From: Paragordius varius
Taxonomy: Eukaryota; Nematomorpha
Reading direction: 5' to 3'
Length of the DNA: 64,000 nucleotides
Assembly (NCBI GenBank): GCA_964247055.1
Contig: OZ176053.1
Location: 5,766,001-5,830,000, forward strand
Part shown: positions 55,001-64,000 of the stretch, piece by piece
How positions within the stretch are numbered: position 1 is the first letter of the stretch
Layout of the letters: each line of letters begins with the position of its first letter
Program-made: the position numbers and the translations under genes
The notes under the pieces: generated by a model
What the model was told of the DNA's origin: nothing
What the model saw: only the letters and a program-made list of their open reading frames with translations
Database searches by the model: none

Positions 55001-56683
55001 AAAAAGCAAAACTATCGTTTTTATTTAATGTTGGCTCAATTTTTACATTACCCTTAATTTGATCATTACCGTTTTTGTCATCCGAATAATTAGGTGCAGA
55101 AGTAGTAGTATTATCTTTTCCCAAAAAACTATTTCGATAAAATTTGGAATAAAACATTGCGTTACAGTTGTCATCTTTTTTCTTGGCACCATTTTCTGTT
55201 ACGTGTGAGTAAGCGATAGATGGGGCCGAAATAGATTGTGGCGGTGTGTCTGTGGGATCAAATATAGTTTTTTTGATACGGCCAGCCCGTCGTTTAACGC
55301 TAAAGAAACTGGAATGGAGTGTTTGTGATTCGGATTTTACATAAAGATCATGTCCGCTCCCGTGTGTCGAATTTGTCATGGTTGCATTTTGATTAGGAGC
55401 AAGATTATGGGCAGATGATGTATTCGTAATCATAGCGTTATCTGAGCCACAATTTTCTGCAATGAAAAACATGGAATCTGTTTCTGTCTTGACACTTGAT
55501 GACACACTATTACCATCTATATTGTGTTCAGCAGCAATGGTAAAAGGAGTACAATTTTTGTCATTATTAATGTTTCTACCAATCCTTTTTATGTGTGAAT
55601 CCATAACGTGCCCAAAAGTTGTGAAAAATGGATGGTTTGCAAAAATTTCAACTGAACTTTCCTTCTCCATGACCGCTGAAAGTTCGGTAAGATTGGTGGA
55701 GTTGAGAGATAGTGCATTCCGTTCATTCACAAATATATTATGTAAATCATCCTCCCTTATTTTAGGGGAATCGGATCCATCAACAGTATTATGTTTAGCA
55801 TCGACATTTTCAGCGCCTTTTACTTTGTTCTCACTTGCACAAAATGCGTCCAAAATGTATGTAAGTAAATCTTTGGTTTCTGACTCGGTATAAGCGATAA
55901 GGTTTTCCTATATATATATTGCAATGTTTTAAATCATAACAACTATTATTAAAAATAGACATTATAAAAATTGTCAAATGAAATATATGTATACCTCTGG
56001 ATCAAGCGGATTTTCCCGATAGAAATCACCCAACAAAGCCTTAGAACTAAAATTAAAATGTTGCCGTGAATTCAATTCGGAGATCCAATTGTAAGTCACT
56101 AAAAAGATATAAAAATATACATGTATATATATGATTATAATTTATGATTTCAAACCGTAGTCCTGAAGTATATTTGGCAAAATATGCTTTGCTAAATTAT
56201 AACCGTCTAATTATCCATCGTGTTTTACGCCAAAAAAACATTTTAAATATAATTTTTGATTTTTCCAATAATTATTTTTGGCCAAGACACAGTCCGCTTT
56301 AAAATCAATTTTTTAACAGTTTTAGGATTTACGCATGTACACTACTTATTTAAAGGTAAAATTTTAGATCATGGTGAAAAAAACTCTATTCGTGTATCTA
56401 CTTCTGTGAGATGATTCCATAAAAGCTCGAGCCTTATCAAGCCGATCCAAATATCTATCAACATCTTGGTACGATCTCAACTTTTTACCACATGGACTGA
56501 GGTATACGACTTCCCCCTTGATAGTTGCCTTCAGGCCCCGAACTAAATCCGCAGCACATGCTAACTCTTTCAATTGATCCGATGAGTTGTTATGGAATGT
56601 TAGTGGGTTAGAAAATAATCGGCGTATTTTTATCGATCTTATTATGGTTTTGCGCTGAAAACCTCCTGTATAAACATAATATA

Positions 56684-56714
<31 letters not shown>

Positions 56715-59700
56715 GTAAGCGGTAAAAATTTATTCATAAATTTTAAATAAAAAGAACAATTTAGTAATTAAAAAATTTAAACAATGTAAATAGTAAGCAT
56801 ATAATATAAAACCACATTACCTCCAAATTTTTTATCGAGAGGAACTTGACACAACTTGGTAGTATTATTTTTGGATTGTTGACTGTTTGACAATAAACTT
56901 ATGGATGTGGGAGGGGCGTCTAAATTTTTAACGGTTGACAAAGTTTTAGATCCATTCGTATTTGATTGGACAGATGCTGAAATATTTAATATGTCTTTAA
57001 TAATTTCAGAAGGACTTCCATTAGCGGCGTAGAGGTTAGGAGCATCGATATGATTTTTTGTTATTGGGGATTTTGGAGTATTAGAAGGGCTTTTCGAATC
57101 TTCAGTTAAGCCTTGGGTTTGCTGCAATTTAGTCAATAGATCTAGTTGTGATTTAATGTCCGCTAACAAAGAAACATGTTTGGCTGAATCTATGATATCG
57201 TTTCCAACGGTTCCTACATTCACGTCAGACAAATGATTATGGTGTTGTAAAATTGCTGCAGTGTAAGGTATACTTGGAGGCAAAACCATATGCTTTAAAC
57301 TGCCACGCTTTCTGCGTTTGGTTGGAGCACCTGTAAATAGAGGAATATCATAAAATAATTTTTAAAAATATAATTTACAGCCCCATTTACTTTAAAGAAA
57401 AATGACAAAACTTATTGCTAGTAGACTATGACAGTGATGATCGAAAAAATGTGACATACTTACAAAGCTCATGAGTTTAAATGGTTTAAAAGAAACATTC
57501 TGCAATCCCGCCCTCTATTTTAAAATTTAGTAATTAATTTAGCAAATATATATATGGACCTTTCGCCAAACGATTAATTTCTTCATCAATGACCAAATTA
57601 TCGAGGGGAGATCGCTCATTTGTTTCGTCGGTATTGAGTGAATGATTTTCACGTTTATGGCTTATGTAACCCTTAGTTTTAGGAAATTTACGTACAGTAT
57701 GTAACATTTCATTTTTGGGCTTGCGTTCCATAGTAAGGTGTGAAGTTTGATTGGAAACATTGGAATTCTCATCCGCTAATGTTGAGATGTTAGAAGTTGC
57801 AGTATTTTGTGACGCCGCTGATAGGAAAGGCATCAATAAATTAAAGGGAGGTGGAATAGGGAACATGGTGGCCGAGGAAGGATTGCTCATCAAAGGACCG
57901 GTGTTGCTTTGGTTAAATATATCAAGAAAAGAATTGGTACCATTGTTACTAAAGACATTATTTGTAAATATGGATGGGGGTAGGGGTGGTGGTTGCCCCA
58001 TTAAATTATTATTTAATTGTTGTCCAAAACTTTTTAATAAATTATTGAAATTATTATTATTATTATTATTGTTATTAACGTCAGTATTATTGCTGTTTGT
58101 CAAGTTAATGTTGTTATTTAACATGTGTAGATTGTTAAGGAGTGCTAAAGAATTCATAAAGTTTTGAGCATTAGCGTTATGACTATTGTTCAAATTTGGT
58201 AAAGAGGATGTTAAATTTTGTTGCAAAGCTAGCAAATTGTGTGGTGCGTTCGATGATTGATTCAATTGATTGTACAGTAGATTAGTTATATTATTTAAAT
58301 TTGTTGGATTAGGATTATTATTGTTGTTAAAATTATTGATAGTATTGGTAATGCTGTTTCCACCTTTAGATAAATTTAAGGCGGACAAATAGTCTAAACC
58401 TGTAATGTTTGATATTAGATGCGGCGGTAACATACTATTCAAAAGTTTTAATGTAGTTAATTCATCTTGAGACAAATTTTTTGTGTGATCGCTTTGATTC
58501 GCACCATTTATTATATGCAATGCATTCTCCAAATTTTTATTCGGCATGACATTTTCAATTTTTCCACCAAAGTTTGGGGATTTCGTTGAGGAAACTGAAA
58601 GTTGAGAGGCTGTTGGAAGCGATTGGTTTATGTGACCTAAAAATAGTAAAATATAGTGTAAATCATGAAAATCAAATATAAATATTAATGCTCGAATTAC
58701 GAAAACAAACACCGTTTATTAATAATAAAAATTTTCCAAAATCAAGCCTTTGCTTTTACACCGCGTAAAGATGACCAACTAATATACAGAGGTGTAGTCA
58801 TATTATTACAGGTTTAACTAGGAGAAGAGATCAGAAGAAGTCAGACTATTAATTTGATAAACTTTTGTTCATCTCACATTATACTGCAAACACACACAAT
58901 TTAAATCCACCAAAATATAGCGTTTTATTTGTATCATGTAATCATGTCGAATTTGCCTGAAAAACATCTGCGACACGGTTTGCCATTGGAAGAAAAGACT
59001 ATTGAAAGTTATCGTTTGGCACAAATATATGGTGAGTATGCTCTATCGTTTAATGCATGATATACACGGTTTCTAAGTATTAAAATTTGTTTATATGATC
59101 GAGTTCTGGTGGATCCCACTGCGAAAGTGATGTTCAAGAGTTATTGGAAGATGTGTCCGTTTAAGCATAATTGGCAGGGTTGCATGCATCACAAAAAAAT
59201 CAATAAATGTATGTGAGAAATAGAAAAGATTAATATCGGTAAATGGGCCTCAAACAATCGGAATAAAGCTCAAATCGAAAATCGCAATGTGATTTGTGAT
59301 ATCTTGATTCAAAGTCAGGAAATCATTTTTGCATTGGGACGGGTGAGGAGAAGTGGCCATTTTTTGTAAATCCAAAGCGGATAAAGCGTGGCTTTCACCA
59401 TTCTTTTCACTGTCGGTCAACACCTAGGCCAAATCGCTCCCGAAAGAAGACCATGATTTGTGTTTAAGGGACCAGAGCGGCGTTGTTTATCTTTTGATAC
59501 CCGTTGAAACCGTTAATACGCATTGCTTTCGCCAACAAATGCTCTATTTAACCATGCATTAATCGAACGATCGACCCAGATAACATGACAAAATGATTAT
59601 GCTGCATAACAATGCTCTTGCGCAGCAAAACCAGATTTAAATAGCTATGATGGGAGTTTTTTTGGCATCCGCGGAACTCCCCCGACCTGGCGCTATCTAA

Positions 59701-60329
59701 CTAATACAACTTCGCATCAATGGGGCACACCATCAGAACAACAATTCAATGATTTCGAAAAGTTGGAAAATAGTTCGACGAAAGGTTTGCCTCAAAAGTT
59801 AATCAGCAGCATTTATATATTACTTGAGTGTTGGGCGAAATGTGTAGAAGTCGATGTACTACTGTCTTTGTAATATAAATAATTGATTTCCTTTCAAAAA
59901 TAGATGTTTTGAGCAAAAAAACGAGATAAATTTATGACTACACCTGGTAGATGTGGACTCCCTTGAGTTTAATTACTATGAAAGTAGTGATTTTTTTTCT
60001 AATTTTTTATGGGTTTTAGCATCAATCACTGACTCTGGAGAACCCTTATATTGCGCTCATTAACAAAAACATTTTGACTAGTCAATTTCTGATTGTCCTA
60101 AATTAAATAATTGTTTTTGACTAAACTTTTTTGCGACAAATTTAAATAATTGATCAGAGAGTATACCATTAAAGTTAGGAAAAGCTCCGGAAAGCAGTGC
60201 GGGCGGCATTAAAAAGGGCAAACAATTCAGGAATTGATCAATATCTTGGCTATCATCATTTTCATCCTGTAAAAAATTATAAGTCTAATTTTTTTTCCAA
60301 ACATTGTTTAACATACACAAATTTTATCA

Positions 60330-60366
<37 letters not shown>

Positions 60367-61174
60367 ATATGTATGTAAAAACATTTCGTGTAAATACTTT
60401 TAACCTTGAAATTGTTAAATTAAAATAAAAAATTAAAGAAAAGACAAAAAAATAATAATTAAAATTAAGTTTACATAAGACATTAAAACTGCAACTTAAA
60501 AAATAAGTACTGATATATACAATTCTTTTAATGTATCAAATAAAATTTTATTAAAAAAATATATAATATTTTTATAATATCTAAAATTAAATTTCGTCTA
60601 AAAATTAGTATAATAAAATCAATTTTTTGACCTTGAACTTCAAAATCACATAAAATTTATATTATATATTTTTTTTCGTATTTATTATAAAAATAAAAAT
60701 ACTAAAAAAATATTTATTTATTTTTGTGACACAGAAAGCGTACAATTTTTTTGACATAAAATCAATTTTATACCTGTGCAACAAAATACATTGTAAAATT
60801 TATATTCGTCGTTTTTTATAATAATAATAATATTAATATTAAAAAATATATTGAATTACTTACTTACTATTGGGGGGTGATGCAAAAAAAAGACGAAATA
60901 GATGTAAATATTTGTTTAAGCGCCCCCTTAAATTTTTCACCTTTATATATAATTTTATATAATTTTTGTCATTTAAAGTCATTTTTTAAAACATAAAAAA
61001 ATATTTTTGACATTTAAACTAATATCATTCAAAAATATTTTTATTGAAAAATTTTAGAGTGAAAAATAATTGAGGTATTTACAACAAATGTATTTTTTTA
61101 GATTTTTTTGTGAAAAAATTATTGTGTTCGTTTTTAAAAACAAATATTCTAACAATATAATTAGCGATATTTAA

Positions 61175-61212
<38 letters not shown>

Positions 61213-61453
61213 GCTAATTATAATAAAATTTAAGATAAAAAAATATATATTATTTTATAAAAATAATTTCTTTAATAGAATATATAATAATAATAATAAT
61301 AGGCTCAGAGGTAAAAAGACGCGCATGCAATGCACATAAAAAAATAATTTTTTATTCAATTTTATTAATATATAATACAAAGGTAGAAAAATATAATATA
61401 ATTGTTTTATATTTATGTATATATGTTGAAGGTAAAGTTAAATTATATATTTT

Positions 61454-61494
<41 letters not shown>

Positions 61495-63626
61495 TTCTTC
61501 ATAAATAAAATTATTAGTAAATTTTTTGGAAAAACTTTTATATGTAGATTTTTTTCTTTATATAAAAACGCTTTGTGAGGTGCTAGCTATAATAAAAATC
61601 TACGTTAAATTAATTATATATATAATATATAATAAATTAAAATTTAATTAAAAATAAGTTACAACTCCCATTCATTTATTTACTTAAATATAATTTGAAA
61701 CTTTTTTTTCAAAAAATCATTTTTTACAGTGGTTTTGGTGATTTCAAAACTCTTTGATAAACTTAGGAATGTTATATATTAAATATCAAAAAAGCTCTGT
61801 CAATTGCAACTTTATACGAGCTCAAAATTATTATACCGCCTAATATGTGGTAAAAAACAAATGTTTTATAAAATACTAATCTTACAATTATATCCGTCCC
61901 ATCAGGAAGACCTTGATGTTGTAAACTTTTTTGATGTTTGACAAATTCCTTAAACTTTTGTTTGAAATCTGGATTTTTCCATGGTTCCAAAAAATCGATT
62001 GAATTGATTTGTGGAAAGGTAGACGGAGGCTCATTTTTATTTAGACTTATTTCGATTTCATTTATATTTTTGCCAACTTTATTATTCGAAAAACTTATAT
62101 TTTGATCAGTGTTGACATTTTTAGGGTTACTGTATGTTGTGGTGGTTGATGTTACAACAATCGCGTTATTTGCAACTGTCCCTATTGTAATTGGAATTTT
62201 AGGGACTTTAGGGGGTCTCCCTACCGATCTTTTAACAATAGGTTGTTGTGCATCAATTCCACCCTGAACAGCCGCTGGTTTTGCCTTTGAAGATTTGCCC
62301 TTTGTCCGGGAAATAGGCGATGAATTTCTGCTTGATTTTATGCCTATTTGAAAACACATATGAATAGATACTGTCATAAAATATTCCTAAAAATAATTGA
62401 GGTAAAAATGTATTTTTCAAAATATTCACCCATAATATATAACATTTACAGTTCAAATTCCCCCTTGAACAATTCAAATTTACCCTAAAATAAATAATGA
62501 GTTTTTTTCGGATTTAAAATTACCTTTATTTTTTAATATTTTTAAAATATGAAATTCTGTTTAAAATTAATATAATGCTAAAAAAATAATAAACTATGTA
62601 GTAAAAATTTATTTCATATTGATGATGAGTTATATTAGCCCAAAAACACAATATATTTAAGGTGAATTTTAATTGTTTAAGGCTGAGTTTAAATTGTAAA
62701 TGGTATATTTAAGGAATAAGGAGATGGTGGACATATTTAAATTGTTTGAAAAGCCTTTTATGTTTAAAATACGGGGCTTTAACCCATTTTCATCTTATAT
62801 TTTTATAACTAGAGCAATATACACAAATAAGAACTTATACACAAATAGATCCATATCAAAATTAAATTAAATCATTGACGTAATACTTTGTGGAGTAATT
62901 ATTTCTTTCGAATGCCTAATATCTTCATGATCTTGCGCTCTTTTAAGAGGATCAATATTTGTTACGGAAGAAAAGTTTTTAGGCACTTCATTTCGCATGT
63001 GATTGGTTATGGTTTCATTATTTTCTAAATTACCATTTCCCATGAAGTCTTGAGTTAATTTTTTGTAATTCGTATCGCTATTAATAGTCGGAGGAAGGTT
63101 AAATTGATTTGAAGATGTCGATAACATATTCATGGTTGAAGCCCAAAGGGCTAACGGGTCAAACGCATTCGCCGCCATTTTTTGCTGTACATCTTGGAAA
63201 GATGGTACAGGTGGAACTGGTGGGAATATACCTAAATATTAACCAATGAAAATAATTTTCCTACGCAAATCCATATAATAATTCTAGACTCTACACCATT
63301 AAAATTTTAAATAAGTTGCGTCTTTAATTGTAAAATTATAACTTAAAAACTAGAAAAATAGCTTTCTAATATTAATAATTGCAAAATTAACCCACCTGTA
63401 TTGTTTTGCTGAACAAATTGGAAAAATTTCATCATATCGAAATTTGAAGGATCCATAAATGACGAAAGGACAGTCGATGGGTCTTGAGAGCTGTTTAGAA
63501 CATTGGTCGTCCCCTCATTGCTATATCCAAGGTAAGGCTGATTAACCACGGACGAATTGGGGGATTTCTTAGATTTTTTCGGGTTTTTATTGCAGCTCCC
63601 TGGTGGGCGTCCTCTTGGCCTTTTTA
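49037..63626 (-). CDS. BAZ2-like: BAZ2/TIP5 (Toutatis)-type chromatin remodelling subunit, 5' end incomplete
   Basis: Non-catalytic ISWI partner type. Exons (minus): 63626-63396, 63231-62887, 62343-61886, 60266-60167, 58636-57560, 57330-56821, 56665-56402, 56098-55995, 55907-54879, 54727-54485, 54382-54271, 54183-53714, 53601-53467, 53373-53186, 53083-52543, 52451-52325, 52231-52013, 51877-51729, 51641-51496, 51367-51152, 51084-50835, 50755-50666, 50569-50513, 50427-50309, 49898-49037. All phases close, about 2,680 residues. Domains: AT-hooks RPRGRPPG and VGRPPKVP; Asn-rich region; TAM/MBD with [22 protein letters not shown] with [27 protein letters not shown] with [29 protein letters not shown] and [17 protein letters not shown] leading into PHD 1 ([23 protein letters not shown]); PHD 2 ([23 protein letters not shown]). 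The C-terminus after PHD 2 is about 270 residues and basic, with no bromodomain. The first exon in the window enters in phase 1, so the start lies upstream. Confidence 0.95.
53400..53422. repeat. (TA)n tract in a BAZ2 intron
   Basis: About 22 bases of alternating TA between exons 13 and 14. Confidence 0.75.
58785..59949 (+). mobile_element. mariner transposon, broken copy M3, in a BAZ2 intron
   Basis: Both ends are present: left TACAGAGGTGTAGTCATA and right TATGACTACACCTGGTA, which are inverted repeats with TA at each edge, the target duplication of the mariner family. The transposase starts near 58944 ([18 protein letters not shown]) with an N-terminus typical of mariner, then loses frame repeatedly. 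At 1,165 bases the copy is slightly short of an intact mariner. It is antisense to the host gene and lies in the intron between 60167 and 58636. Confidence 0.85.
60332..60363. repeat. (TA)n tract
   Basis: About 32 bases of alternating TA in the 1.6-kb BAZ2 intron between 61886 and 60266. That intron otherwise holds only extremely AT-rich DNA, with further TA tracts at 61182-61209 and 61458-61489. Confidence 0.85.
61182..61209. repeat. (TA)n tract
   Basis: About 28 bases of alternating TA in the same BAZ2 intron. Confidence 0.85.
61458..61489. repeat. (TA)n tract
   Basis: About 32 bases of alternating TA in the same BAZ2 intron. Confidence 0.85.
62442..62703. mobile_element. Foldback element, family B (copy B3), in a BAZ2 intron
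   Basis: The left arm CATTTACAGTTCAAATTCCC ... CCCTTGAACAATTCAAATT ... ACCCTAAAATAAATAATG is matched by the reverse complement on the right (ATATTTAAGGTGAATTTTAATTG ... GTTTAAATTGTAAATGG). It is flanked by TATA on both sides, non-coding, and contained in the intron between 62887 and 62343. Confidence 0.7.
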
Positions 63627-63639
63627 CTATACAGAAGTT

Positions 63640-64000
63640 ATGAAAAATTTAATTTTAAAGGGCATAGGTTTAATTTTCACACGAAATATAAATGTAATTT
63701 TTATAAATTTTTGCAGTTCCCTATTTTATAAATATATAGATGAGGAAAAAAAATTATAAAGGAAAAAAATGATCGGAAAGGTATATGGGGCTTTTTATTT
63801 ATACAATCGAAATAGTACAAAACATCTAAAAATTTATGCTCAAAGCAGATCTCACTAGATACATAAATTTCTTTAATATCCTGTAAATTACAGTAAAAAT
63901 ATAAATTATACAGACAAAACGTAAAAATTAAAAGGAATATTTTTATTAAAAAATCTTCATACTTTTTCAAACCTTGAATTTAATTATAAAACTATATAAT
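63640..64000. other. Upstream of the first recognised BAZ2 exon; family C repeat at 63905-64000
   Basis: I expected a short first coding exon here or beyond the window edge but could not identify one. 63905-64000 ('cagacaaaacgtaaaaatta ... catactttttcaaacctt') matches the start of the dispersed repeat at 23427 and 39845. Confidence 0.45.

Noticed and set aside
57751-58167. Plus-strand open frame of 138 codons, and a similar one at 55462-55893
   Set aside because: Both are antisense to large BAZ2 exons whose domains, splice phases and composition are well supported.

Overview
The window is a very AT-rich stretch of a metazoan nuclear genome (roughly three quarters A+T by eye). It reads as animal because it carries a class A rhodopsin-like GPCR with a DRY motif, a BAZ2/TIP5-type chromatin remodelling subunit, a Golgi Ca/Mn pump of the SPCA/PMR1 type, a UPF0598 (human C8orf82) homologue, mariner transposons and a Penelope-like retroelement. 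The standard genetic code and ordinary GT-AG introns fit throughout. The divergent, Asn/Ser/Thr-rich proteins point to a fast-evolving invertebrate lineage, but I cannot place the phylum from sequence alone.

Layout. 1-10.8 kb holds no host gene that I can support. It holds Helitron-like non-autonomous elements, degenerate tandem repeats and nested foldback elements. 10.83-27.26 kb is the SPCA pump gene on the + strand, with about 21 exons. Its large intron near 18-23 kb carries a Penelope-like element that is itself interrupted by a decayed Gypsy-type LTR fossil. A 200-base assembly gap near its 3' end is flanked by a duplicated and inverted piece of the gene. 27.3-31.7 kb is intergenic, with foldback elements, (TA)n tracts and a LINE remnant. 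31.75-32.48 kb is the UPF0598 gene on the - strand, whose reading frame is restored only by removing two GT-AG introns of 23 and 21 bases. 35.8-40.3 kb is a + strand gene for a small secreted cysteine-rich protein made of two duplicated exon blocks. 43.4-46.0 kb is the GPCR on the - strand, flanked on both sides by broken mariner copies. 49.0-63.6 kb is the BAZ2 homologue on the - strand, with 25 exons in the window; its 5' end lies outside or is unrecognised. It has AT-hooks, a TAM/MBD domain, DDT and WHIM/WSD regions, and then two PHD fingers. I find no bromodomain.

The genes do not form a pathway: they are ordinary dispersed host genes in transposon-rich DNA. Exon boundaries were worked out by eye from reading-frame phase and protein similarity; every listed junction keeps frame except the SPCA exon 14/15 junction, which I could not resolve. 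The strongest observations are the 21- and 23-base introns, the bromodomain-less tandem-PHD BAZ2, the intragenic duplication in the secreted protein, the hammerhead-like core at the end of the Penelope element, and two foldback families that sit in TA repeats.
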